A stretch of DNA of 64,000 nt from an uncultured Sulfitobacter sp. Lineage in GTDB: Bacteria; Pseudomonadota; Alphaproteobacteria; Rhodobacterales; Rhodobacteraceae. Every line of letters begins with the position of its first letter. The stretch's first letter is position 1. The DNA lies in assembly GCF_947499945.1 (NCBI RefSeq), contig NZ_CANMQD010000004.1:1-64000 (forward strand), given 5' to 3'. The notes beneath the pieces are model-generated. The model did no database searches, was not told where the DNA came from, and was given only the letters and a program-made list of their open reading frames with translations. The translations under genes and the position numbers were made by a program. Below, piece after piece: positions 57,348-64,000 of the stretch.

Positions 57348-57788
57348 ATGGCCGTCAAAGGTGAAGTGATGATGCAGGCGCCAGAGCTGATGGCATTTAT
57401 GCGTGAAGTGTTTCAGCAGGTGGCCGATGACTTCAACGTAGAAGAGGTCAAGCCCAACGAGGTGACCATGCGGCTGATCATCACCGAGAAACACCTCCGT
57501 CCGGGCGGTACGGTGTCTGGCCCGTCAATGTTCGCGTTGGCCGATGTTGCTGCCTATATTGCGACACTGGCGATGATCGGGCCGCAAGCGCTGGCAGTGA
57601 CGACGAGTTGCTCGCTCGATTTTATGCGCAAGCCTAAGGCTGGCGTTGATCTGATTGCGACTGCAAAGCTGCTGAAACTGGGGCGGCAACTGTCGGTGAG
57701 CCATGTTTTGATCTATTCCGTGGGCATGGAGGAGCCTGTGGCGCAGGCGACAATGACATATGCGATTCCACCTGTGAAATCGCTCTAG
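57348..57788 (+). CDS. PaaI-type thioesterase (hotdog fold)
   Basis: A 146-residue hotdog-fold protein with HLRPGGTVSGPSMFALADV, the PaaI-like active-site strand, and TTSCSLDFMRKPKAG. It should hydrolyse an acyl- or aryl-CoA. ATG 57348 has AGGGAG 8 bases upstream. Divergent from the enoyl-CoA hydratase gene with 57 bp between; a shared acyl-CoA pathway is plausible. Confidence 0.87.
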   Translation: MAVKGEVMMQAPELMAFMREVFQQVADDFNVEEVKPNEVTMRLIITEKHLRPGGTVSGPSMFALADVAAYIATLAMIGPQALAVTTSCSLDFMRKPKAGVDLIATAKLLKLGRQLSVSHVLIYSVGMEEPVAQATMTYAIPPVKSL

Positions 57789-57791
57789 GGG

Positions 57792-57818
57792 TACAATTCG
57801 TTTATTGATCATATTGTA
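57792..57818. promoter_or_regulatory. Inverted TACAAT/ATTGTA pair
   Basis: TACAAT (57792-57797) and ATTGTA (57813-57818) face each other 15 bp apart, just before the DUF1127 terminator. The same hexamers recur at 58136, 58178 and 58210-58226 near the MocR gene, so this may be a further site for the same regulator. Confidence 0.3.
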
Positions 57819-57820
57819 TC

Positions 57821-57847
57821 AAAAAAGGGCAGGGATGAACCCTGCCC
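57821..57847 (-). terminator. Rho-independent terminator of the DUF1127 gene
   Basis: Perfect 8-bp stem GGGCAGGG (57827-57834) / CCCTGCCC (57840-57847), loop 5 nt; on the minus strand six T follow. It ends transcription of the DUF1127 gene 35 bp after its stop. Confidence 0.9.
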
Positions 57848-57881
57848 AAGTGAAGAGGTCTGGTGTGGCGTCACGGGGATG

Positions 57882-58115
57882 TCACGCCTGCCAGAACACC
57901 TTTCGCGCCTCGCGATGAGCCGCTTCAGGTGTTAGCCCCACGTCCTGCAACTGCCATGCTTCCAGATGCTGAAGCGAGAGGCGAGTGCGGCGGCGGGTCA
58001 CCCATTTCGTCACGCAGGCTGCAAACTTGACGCTGACCACTGCAAGCAGCGGAAGGCTGCGCGTGGAATTCAGAACCGCGAGGGCGTCGTTTGTCAGGAT
58101 CGCTGCGTGTGTCAT
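57882..58115 (-). CDS. DUF1127 protein
   Basis: A 77-residue protein: hydrophobic-leaning N-terminal half (residues 10-32), then the DUF1127 signature LSLQHLEAWQLQDVGLTPEA near the C-terminus and an Arg/Trp-rich end. Such small basic proteins act in stress responses and RNA turnover in alphaproteobacteria. AGGAG lies 8 bases upstream of ATG 58115. It is divergent from the MocR gene and shares a 100-bp control region with ATTGTA sites. Confidence 0.85.
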   Translation of the reverse strand: MTHAAILTNDALAVLNSTRSLPLLAVVSVKFAACVTKWVTRRRTRLSLQHLEAWQLQDVGLTPEAAHREARKVFWQA

Positions 58116-58135
58116 GGGTAAATCTCCTATGATAA

Positions 58136-58226
58136 ATTGTATTGACACAATGTGGCATTGTCGCCATGAATAATTGGTACAATATGATTTCAACGATAGC
58201 CATGGAAACATTGTAATGGATACAAT
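58136..58226. promoter_or_regulatory. Cluster of ATTGTA/TACAAT sites in the divergent promoter
   Basis: ATTGTA at 58136-58141 (with ACAAT following at 58147-58151), the palindrome ATTG-GTA-CAAT at 58173-58183, and ATTGTA-ATGGA-TACAAT at 58210-58226, a perfect 6-bp inverted repeat with a 5-nt spacer. The last covers the MocR start codon (ATG 58216). MocR regulators often autoregulate through such repeats; here this is inferred from position. Confidence 0.5.
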
Positions 58227-59628
58227 TTGGGTGCCGCAGGTCGATCCGGCGATCAAACCGAAATACAAAGCGGTGGTTCAGGCGATCCGCGATGCGGTCG
58301 GGTCAGGTGCTCTTGTGCCGAGTGCCAAGCTGCCGCCTGTGCGTGAGTTGGGCTGGAAGCTGGAAATGACACCGGGAACGGTGGCAAGGGCCTATACCGT
58401 TCTCACCGATGAGGGGGTGCTGGTCGCCGAAGTGGGGCGTGGCACTTTCGTTGCCGATACCGCACGGATAGAGCCTCCACTGAACCTGATGGAAATGGAT
58501 GTGATTGAGCATCTGACCGGGGGTGACAATTTTGACGTTAACCTCTTTTCCCCGCATCTACCGAACGGGGGGCAGTCCAAGCTAATCCGCACTCTGCTGG
58601 CGCAAATTGCCAATGATCCGCCGTCGGGCGTGATGCATTACCCTTCACGCCGCGGGGCGCAGCCTGCGCGGGAGGCGATGTTGCACTGGCTGCGTGATAC
58701 GAACCTTGGCCCCGTGAACGAGAGTGATATCGTGCTGTCTCATGGCGGTCAGAATGCGATCATGCTGATCTTCCAAACCATTCTGAAGGGCCGCCGCCCA
58801 GTGATTTTCGTCGAAGAATTATGCTATCCTGGGTTCAGGCGCGTAGCCGCGGCCTTGCGTGCCGATGTTGTGCCGATTGCGATGGACGCAGACGGGATCT
58901 GTCCAGATGCTCTTGCGGCTGCCGCCGAGCGGTATCCCGAGGGTCAGATCATTTGTACCTCACCCGAAGTACACAGTCCCACCTGTGGCTTCACGCCATT
59001 GGCACGGCGTCATAAGATCGTCGAAGTGGCCCGTCGATTTGACCTGCAAATCGTTGAAGACGACTGCTACCGCATTGGAGAGGCACAAGAACCCGCCTAT
59101 AGACAGCTTGCCCCGGAGCGGGGATGGTATTTGACCTCGCTCAGCAAGTCGATCACACCTGCGCTGCGCCTTGGCTGCGCTGTTGGACCCCGCGAGATGA
59201 CACCCGCGCTGCACCGCGCCGCCGAGCACGGGTTTTTTGGACTGGCTACACCGATCACTGATCTGGCGGCAGCACTGCTCTCCCACCCGCAGCTTGATGC
59301 TGTCAGGGCCCGCACCCGCGACGGGGTGGCCGATTACGTCAGAGCGGCTGTAAACATGCTGGGCGGATATGACCTGCGCTGGCGGGAGGATGTGCCGTTT
59401 GTCTGGCTCAACCTGCCTGAAGGCTGGCGGGCCAGCGCCTTTTGCCGCGCCGCCGAGACGCGGGGTGTGCGGGTGCGGGCAGCCGAAGAATTTGCTGCGC
59501 GTAATGCCCAAACGCCACATGCCGTGCGCATGGCCATTAACGCAGGCGTGAGCCTCAAGAGTTTCGAGGCCGCAATGGCCCGGCTGCGCGATTTGCTGGA
59601 CAATCCAAGCGATGAGATCGGCGTTTAG
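58216..59628 (+). CDS. MocR-type regulator (GntR HTH + aminotransferase domain)
   Basis: A 470-residue fusion: winged-helix GntR domain (about 15-80, KLPPVRELGWKLEMTPGTVARAY) and a class I aminotransferase-like domain with the PLP Lys in LTSLSKSITPALRLG. MocR proteins bind PLP and an amine and switch genes such as those for GABA or vitamin B6. ATG 58216 is preferred to TTG 58174 because the HTH alignment begins there. Its neighbour is DUF1127, divergent. The 3' end overlaps the zinc-ribbon gene by 4 bp. Confidence 0.92.
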   Translation: MDTIWVPQVDPAIKPKYKAVVQAIRDAVGSGALVPSAKLPPVRELGWKLEMTPGTVARAYTVLTDEGVLVAEVGRGTFVADTARIEPPLNLMEMDVIEHLTGGDNFDVNLFSPHLPNGGQSKLIRTLLAQIANDPPSGVMHYPSRRGAQPAREAMLHWLRDTNLGPVNESDIVLSHGGQNAIMLIFQTILKGRRPVIFVEELCYPGFRRVAAALRADVVPIAMDADGICPDALAAAAERYPEGQIICTSPEVHSPTCGFTPLARRHKIVEVARRFDLQIVEDDCYRIGEAQEPAYRQLAPERGWYLTSLSKSITPALRLGCAVGPREMTPALHRAAEHGFFGLATPITDLAAALLSHPQLDAVRARTRDGVADYVRAAVNMLGGYDLRWREDVPFVWLNLPEGWRASAFCRAAETRGVRVRAAEEFAARNAQTPHAVRMAINAGVSLKSFEAAMARLRDLLDNPSDEIGV

Positions 59629-60662
59629 AACGCCGCCTGAGCACCCAGCAGCATCCCGACCGTCATAGCGCAGGCTGTCACAGCCGCCGAAAAAAGCGCC
59701 ATTTTCCGGTAGGAGAAAGGTCGCTCGCCAAAGGTGCGGCCGTCAATGCCAGACACCACAATACGGTAGGCATGAGCGCGATAGGTATAATGCAAAATCC
59801 ACACAGGCAGCAGGATACGGCGGTAGTGGATACCAGTTGTATCGGTCAGGTAGCGGATGCCGTGGACGGCGGTCTTGTTGACCTCGTCTTTGATGTGATT
59901 GCGGATAAGCGTGTCCTTATCCGTTTCATTGGCAGACAGCCCTTCCATCACGCTTTGATGGTGCATCTCGGCGGCAAAACCAGCGAGATAGCCCGCACGG
60001 TAGGGTCGCAAGTCGGCAGGATCGAAATCATGCAGGATGCCGTCGCGGATCAGCGGTGTCACATGGGGTGAGGCCGGCATCAACAAGTCGTCAAACATAA
60101 TGTCGAGCGCCCCTTCGGTCTTGCGGGTGCGGATCTTGTTGTTTCGGTAGGTGACGTAATTTGCCCAGTAGTGCACAGCCTCGTCGCTATCAAAAGTCCA
60201 GAACGGCGCATACAGGCCCACAACCACCCCTTGTTCCACGGTCAGCGCCAAGTCAGCGGGTACACAGATGCGTGCGTCAATCCAATCCTGCGCCAACCGC
60301 TTGGCAAAGGGCGCATCCACCCGAAATGGAATGAGCGCCATCGTTTTGTACCCGCTGTCGCCCGGAACAAGAACGACTGGCCCGTTACAGTAGGGACAAT
60401 TCTCGGACAGGGCAGGGCCAGTGAAAACGACTTCACCGCCACAGTTACGGCATTGATGGGTCTGCTGGGGCGGTGCGCTTTTCGGGTCTGCGTCAGGGAC
60501 GTTCTTGTTGTGGGCAAACTCGTCACGCGCAAGATAATCGTCAGGCTGGTCCAGATTGTAGACCTTCCCGCAACTCAGACACTCCAATGCTTGTGCCACG
60601 GGCGAGAAATAGCACATGCCGCCACAAGAAGGGCATTGGAGTGCGGATTGTTCTGCATACAT
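59625..60662 (-). CDS. Zinc-ribbon membrane protein of unknown function
   Basis: A 345-residue protein with two Cys4 zinc ribbons in the N-terminal ~95 residues (CPSCGGMCYFSPVAQALECL, SCG, then CRNCGGEVVFTGPALSENCP, YCN), a middle soluble domain (about 100-310) and a C-terminal membrane segment (about 320-340). It resembles the TFIIB-type zinc-ribbon family proteins found in bacteria; function is unknown. Its ATG overlaps the stop of the upstream 104-residue gene by one base. Confidence 0.8.
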   Translation of the reverse strand: MYAEQSALQCPSCGGMCYFSPVAQALECLSCGKVYNLDQPDDYLARDEFAHNKNVPDADPKSAPPQQTHQCRNCGGEVVFTGPALSENCPYCNGPVVLVPGDSGYKTMALIPFRVDAPFAKRLAQDWIDARICVPADLALTVEQGVVVGLYAPFWTFDSDEAVHYWANYVTYRNNKIRTRKTEGALDIMFDDLLMPASPHVTPLIRDGILHDFDPADLRPYRAGYLAGFAAEMHHQSVMEGLSANETDKDTLIRNHIKDEVNKTAVHGIRYLTDTTGIHYRRILLPVWILHYTYRAHAYRIVVSGIDGRTFGERPFSYRKMALFSAAVTACAMTVGMLLGAQAAF

Positions 60663-60976
60663 TAGCGCATGCCAGTGTTTGAAGCAGCAATTTCGAGCAT
60701 GACAGCCGTCCGCATACCTGCACGCTCCAGTGCAGCGTTCAGATCACCCGTTACTGCCCAATCACCGAGAATGGTGGACAGGCACAAAACAGTCACGACC
60801 CAAATCATCACAAAAACCACACCCCCCATGCGCCGCAGGTAACTGGCAGAACCTGCACGCAGTTCATGCTGCGCCTCGCGCCGTCGGATCATGCGATGAA
60901 CGGGAATGAGCCCGACATAAGTAGACAGGCCAAACAAAGCGACAACAGAAAATAGAAGCGAGGCATTCAATATCAT
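60662..60976 (-). CDS. Small membrane protein of unknown function
   Basis: A 104-residue protein with two hydrophobic segments (about 5-25 and 55-75). ATG 60976 is chosen for AGGA upstream and a hydrophobic start; the longer frame to 61228 runs through the rplM promoter. It is coupled (TAATG) to the zinc-ribbon gene, so the two likely work together. Confidence 0.7.
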   Translation of the reverse strand: MILNASLLFSVVALFGLSTYVGLIPVHRMIRRREAQHELRAGSASYLRRMGGVVFVMIWVVTVLCLSTILGDWAVTGDLNAALERAGMRTAVMLEIAASNTGMR

Positions 60977-61165
60977 CAGGGTATCCTGCTCATTTCTCAC
61001 GATTCTACACGGGATGGCGGGCAGGGAGAAGAGTGGTGATCTCAAAGTAGCGATTTTATGGGGTAAAATAATACCGTAATTGTAAGTCGATGATTTATTT
61101 GAATATATAAAGGTTCGCGATGCTTGACCCGACCTGTGGCTCGGATATAAGCCCTCCATCACATA

Positions 61166-61179
61166 GGGGCATTTGCCCC
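61166..61179 (+). promoter_or_regulatory. Small hairpin in the rplM leader
   Basis: GGGGCA (61166-61171), loop TT, TGCCCC (61174-61179), about 30 bp upstream of the rplM ATG. Could take part in ribosomal-protein autoregulation; weak evidence. Confidence 0.3.
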
Positions 61180-61206
61180 GATCCACCACGAATGGGATTA
61201 CCCTAC

Positions 61207-61668
61207 ATGAAAACCTTTTCTGCAACACCGGCAGACATTGACAAAAAATGGATCATCATCGACGCCGAAGGCATCGTTTTGGGCCGTCTTGCGTCGATCA
61301 TTGCCATGCGTCTGCGGGGCAAGCATAAGCCCTCCTTCACTCCTCACATGGATTGCGGCGACAACGTCATCGTAATCAACGCCGAGAAAATCCAAATGAC
61401 CGGCAAAAAGCGTGAAGAGATGTTCTATTGGCACACCGGCCACCCCGGCGGGATCAAAGAGCGCTCAAAAGCCGACATTCTTGAGGGCAAGCACCCCGAG
61501 CGTATCGTGACACTTGCTGTTAAGCGCATGCTGCCCGGTAACCGTCTGAGCCGCCAGATCATGACCAACCTGCGTGTATATGCAGGCGGTGAGCATCCTC
61601 ATGAGGCCCAAGAGCCTACCGTTCTGGATGTTGCATCCATGAACAAGAAAAACACACGGAGCGCATGA
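61207..61668 (+). CDS. rplM: Ribosomal protein L13
   Basis: A 153-residue L13: [37 protein letters not shown] and NKKN end. Part of the large subunit. ATG 61207 is the family start; the longer frame reads upstream sequence. Overlaps rpsI by 4 bp (ATGA). Confidence 0.97.
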   Translation: MKTFSATPADIDKKWIIIDAEGIVLGRLASIIAMRLRGKHKPSFTPHMDCGDNVIVINAEKIQMTGKKREEMFYWHTGHPGGIKERSKADILEGKHPERIVTLAVKRMLPGNRLSRQIMTNLRVYAGGEHPHEAQEPTVLDVASMNKKNTRSA

Positions 61669-62159
61669 GCATGTCTGACGAAATCAACACACTCGAAGAT
61701 CTCGCATCTGTTGCAGGCATTGAAGCCACTCCAGAAGTCGAGCTGACCCCACGCGAGCCCGTAAAAGACGAGTTTGGCCGCGCCTATGCCACAGGCAAGC
61801 GGAAAGATGCGGTCGCCCGCGTCTGGATCAAGCCCGGTTCTGGCAAGGTTATCGTAAACGGCAAGCCGCAGAACGAATATTTTGCGCGCCCTGTTTTGCA
61901 GATGATCCTGCAGCAGCCTTTCGGCATCACGGGCACAGACGGCCAGTTTGACGTCTATGCGACAGTCAAAGGCGGCGGTTTGTCAGGTCAAGCGGGCGCG
62001 GTTAAGCACGGTGTGTCCAAAGCACTCCAGTTGTTTGACCCATCCCACCGTGGCGCACTCAAGGCGGCAGGCTTCCTGACCCGCGACAGCCGTGTTGTCG
62101 AGCGTAAGAAATACGGTAAAGCAAAAGCGCGTAAGAGCTTCCAGTTCTCCAAGCGTTAA
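61665..62159 (+). CDS. rpsI: Ribosomal protein S9
   Basis: A 164-residue S9, longer than the E. coli protein by an N-terminal acidic extension (about residues 1-35), with [20 protein letters not shown] and the basic end [11 protein letters not shown], whose last Lys-Arg reaches the P-site tRNA. The start may be ATG 61665 or 61671. Followed by a terminator. Confidence 0.96.
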   Translation: MSMSDEINTLEDLASVAGIEATPEVELTPREPVKDEFGRAYATGKRKDAVARVWIKPGSGKVIVNGKPQNEYFARPVLQMILQQPFGITGTDGQFDVYATVKGGGLSGQAGAVKHGVSKALQLFDPSHRGALKAAGFLTRDSRVVERKKYGKAKARKSFQFSKR

Positions 62160-62178
62160 GTTTTACGAATATTATTGG

Positions 62179-62210
62179 AAGGGGCCGCGCCACATGGTGC
62201 GGCCTTTTTC
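62179..62210 (+). terminator. Rho-independent terminator of rplM-rpsI
   Basis: GGCCGC (62183-62188) pairs with GCGGCC (62199-62204), with an inner CCA/TGG pair, then TTTTT (62205-62209). Lies 20-50 bp after rpsI. Confidence 0.85.
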
Positions 62211-62237
62211 GTTTGAGCAACGGATTAGAAGTTTTAA

Positions 62238-62468
62238 ATGGCCCATGAGAATAAAGTCATTCATTCCGTCAATCTGTACGGTGACGCGATCTGCGTGGAC
62301 ATATTCCAGCGGCCCGATGCCAGTTTTGGCTTTGACGAGTTCCGCCGCGATGAGGAAGATGGGCAAGGCTGGTTTTCCATTGGCCATTTTGGCGAACAGC
62401 AGTTCACATCAGTTGCTCAGACCATTGAGGCAGCGATCGGACAGGTTGGCTGGTTTGAGGGCGTTTAG
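62238..62468 (+). CDS. Small conserved-looking hypothetical protein
   Basis: A 76-residue acidic protein, soluble, with a repeated Phe/Gly/Asp pattern ([20 protein letters not shown]). No signal peptide or membrane segment. It begins after the rpsI terminator, so it has its own promoter. I do not recognise the family. Confidence 0.6.
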   Translation: MAHENKVIHSVNLYGDAICVDIFQRPDASFGFDEFRRDEEDGQGWFSIGHFGEQQFTSVAQTIEAAIGQVGWFEGV

Positions 62469-62545
62469 CGGCAACACGGCAGGGGCTTTTGTTGAAACCA
62501 ACAATTGAGTACGTTAATCCAATCATAAATGAGAGCAATCGACCC

Positions 62546-63571
62546 ATGAAGTACTCCATCCTAGATCTTTGTCCTGTGCCGGAAGGCAGTACTGCTGCTG
62601 ACGCTATGCAAAACTCTGCTGATCTGGCGCAACATGCCGAGCGTTTGGGATACCATCGCTATTGGATGGCGGAGCATCACAACATGCCGGGGATCGCATC
62701 GGCAGCGACGTCCGTTTTACTGGGCCACGTGGCGGGCAAAACCTCGACGATCCGTGTGGGCGCGGGCGGTGTCATGTTGCCCAATCATGCGCCACTGACC
62801 ATTGCGGAGCACTTTGGCACGCTGGCCACACTCTATGGTGACAGGATCGATCTGGGACTGGGCCGCGCACCGGGTGGGGATCACGCGGTATGGCATGCCA
62901 TGCGGCGTGGCCGCAGTGGTGAGGATAACTTTCCCGCCGAAGTGTTGGAACTGATGGGCTACCTTGGCGATGTCGAGGCGGGCGCTCCTGTACAGGCGCA
63001 TCCTGGGCAAGGAACCCATGTGCCGCTTTGGATTCTTGGCTCATCGCTTTATGGTGCACAACTGGCTGCGCACTTTGGGCTGCCCTATGCTTTTGCTTCG
63101 CATTTTGCGCCAGACGCTTTGGAAGATGCGGTGTATATCTACCGCCGTGATTTCAAACCTTCGGCGTCGCTTGCTGCGCCAAAGTTTATGTTGGCGGTCA
63201 ATGTCATCGCTGCAGATACAGATGCAGAGGCGCATTATTTACGTACTTCGGTCCAGCAAGCCTTTGCGCGGTTGCGCAGCGGGATGCGCGGGAAACTGCC
63301 GCGCCCCGTGGATGATATCGACGCCGAAATCGGGCCAGCCTTGCGGCGCGGGGTGGATCAGGCGCTTAGGATCAATGCAACAGGTGCGCCCGAGACTGTT
63401 CGGCGGCAACTCGCGGGCCTGATTGAGAAATACAAGCCCGACGAGCTTATCCTCACAGGCCAAATCCATGATCATGCGGCGCGCAAACGCTCATTTACCA
63501 TTGCGGCTGAAGCGATCGATGCTCTGGAGTCTGTTCAGGATGTGCAGTTAGAAGGCGCGACCAGCTTGTAG
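62546..63571 (+). CDS. LLM-class flavin-dependent oxidoreductase
   Basis: A 341-residue luciferase-like monooxygenase: [32 protein letters not shown] and [14 protein letters not shown]. It uses reduced flavin (FMN or F420) on an unknown substrate. ATG 62546 is the family start. No partner reductase gene is visible. Confidence 0.88.
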   Translation: MKYSILDLCPVPEGSTAADAMQNSADLAQHAERLGYHRYWMAEHHNMPGIASAATSVLLGHVAGKTSTIRVGAGGVMLPNHAPLTIAEHFGTLATLYGDRIDLGLGRAPGGDHAVWHAMRRGRSGEDNFPAEVLELMGYLGDVEAGAPVQAHPGQGTHVPLWILGSSLYGAQLAAHFGLPYAFASHFAPDALEDAVYIYRRDFKPSASLAAPKFMLAVNVIAADTDAEAHYLRTSVQQAFARLRSGMRGKLPRPVDDIDAEIGPALRRGVDQALRINATGAPETVRRQLAGLIEKYKPDELILTGQIHDHAARKRSFTIAAEAIDALESVQDVQLEGATSL

Positions 63572-63696
63572 AAAACCCGACCGCTTTCTCGCTGGCGGCG
63601 CTCTACACATGTTTCTGTCAAAAACCATTGCGCGGCGGCGATGCTCCTTGTGGTCACGGTCGTTTGTGTACCGTCCGGTAAGCTCACAACAGCACG

Positions 63697-63882
63697 CTAG
63701 CTGAAACCGTTGTCTGATGTCGTATCAAAGGTCGAGATGACTTCCGCTGGCAAATATCCCGCATGGCTGTGGCGGTCAGGCTTAAAGAACATAAAGACCC
63801 AGAGTGCTGTAATGAGAAATGCGACCCCTGACCCAACCAGCACGCCGTATTCGTAGATAAAGAGACGCATGTTTACTGGCAT
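63697..63882 (-). CDS. Small single-span membrane protein
   Basis: A 61-residue protein with one hydrophobic span (about residues 11-32: VLVGSGVAFLITALWVFMFF) and a soluble tail. ATG 63882 has AGGA upstream; ATG 63870 is possible. It starts 12 bp after the stop of the partial gene at the window end, so they form one unit. Function unknown. Confidence 0.6.
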   Translation of the reverse strand: MPVNMRLFIYEYGVLVGSGVAFLITALWVFMFFKPDRHSHAGYLPAEVISTFDTTSDNGFS

Positions 63883-63894
63883 ATAGTTCCAATC

Positions 63895-64000
63895 CTATTC
63901 ATCCGGTGCAATGAGGCCCAAGCCTCGCAGATAGATCCCGATCCCTGTTTCAAGCAAATCCTCTGGCGGGAAAGGCGATGCGCGGCCGGGAGAGTTGCGG
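63895..64000 (-). CDS. Partial gene, C-terminal end only
   Basis: The last 34 residues of a minus-strand gene whose 5' part lies beyond the window; ends with LLETGIGIYLRGLGLIAPDE and a TAG at 63895-63897. Too short to assign a family. It is the only frame here without stops, and it is followed closely by the small membrane protein gene. Confidence 0.5.
   Translation of the reverse strand, partial: RNSPGRASPFPPEDLLETGIGIYLRGLGLIAPDE

Overview
The window is chromosomal DNA of an alphaproteobacterium, most likely a member of the Roseobacter group (Rhodobacterales). Supporting evidence is the sciP-ctrA pair, the alphaproteobacterial operon frr-uppS-cdsA-dxr-rseP-bamA-skp-fabZ-lpxA-lpxI-lpxB, two GcvT-type FAD dehydrogenases of the sarcosine/dimethylglycine family, a DUF1127 protein beside a MocR regulator, and several RTX/Hint proteins. 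I see no rRNA, tRNA, CRISPR array, insertion sequence or prophage. Most of the window is ordinary core genome with a few accessory islands.

Layout. 1-6820: the end of a giant tandem-repeat (cadherin-like) + RTX + Hint protein and a smaller RTX-Hint paralogue, with terminators and a perfect CtrA-type site between them. 6813-13804: a MobA-like nucleotidyltransferase, two GcvT-family FAD dehydrogenases and a DUF2254 membrane protein; the two dehydrogenases carry the same palindrome at nearly the same distance upstream. 13888-18757: a CorC/HlyC-type CBS protein, an unusual metallophosphoesterase, xerD and two envelope proteins of unknown function. 18835-23515: aroK-aroB, ssb, a lytic transglycosylase and small proteins. 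23553-29463: a dipeptide/oligopeptide-type ABC transporter (fused ATPases, two permeases, no binding protein) and an AraC regulator. 29548-43921: miaA, then pyrH, a third Hint protein on the opposite strand, and the long operon for ribosome recycling, isoprenoid/phospholipid synthesis, outer-membrane assembly and lipid A. 43922-50589: mnmA, sciP, ctrA, ligA, recG. 50590-54730: a 42-residue membrane protein behind a perfect LexA-type box, an Fe-S scaffold protein, hisI, gluQRS, a methyltransferase and trmFO. 54731-58115: a strongly folding intergenic region, a di-haem peroxidase, enoyl-CoA hydratase, thioesterase and DUF1127 protein. 58216-64000: MocR regulator, zinc-ribbon protein, rplM-rpsI, a luciferase-like oxidoreductase, and a small membrane protein after a gene cut by the window edge.

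How the genes work together. The 32.5-43.9 kb operon joins translation recycling to envelope construction: UppS, CdsA and Dxr supply lipid precursors, RseP gives envelope proteolysis, BamA/Skp assemble outer-membrane proteins, and FabZ/LpxA/LpxI/LpxB make lipid A. CtrA and its antagonist SciP lie just downstream, and a perfect CtrA motif precedes the RTX-Hint gene at 5.7 kb, so cell-cycle control of a secreted or surface protein is a testable link. Best candidates for new biology are the LexA-box/42-residue membrane protein unit (50598-51006), the folded region 54841-55021, the shared palindrome at the GcvT-family genes, and the ATTGTA/TACAAT sites around the MocR/DUF1127 pair. Start codons were moved from the longest reading frame where a ribosome binding site or family N-terminus supported it.
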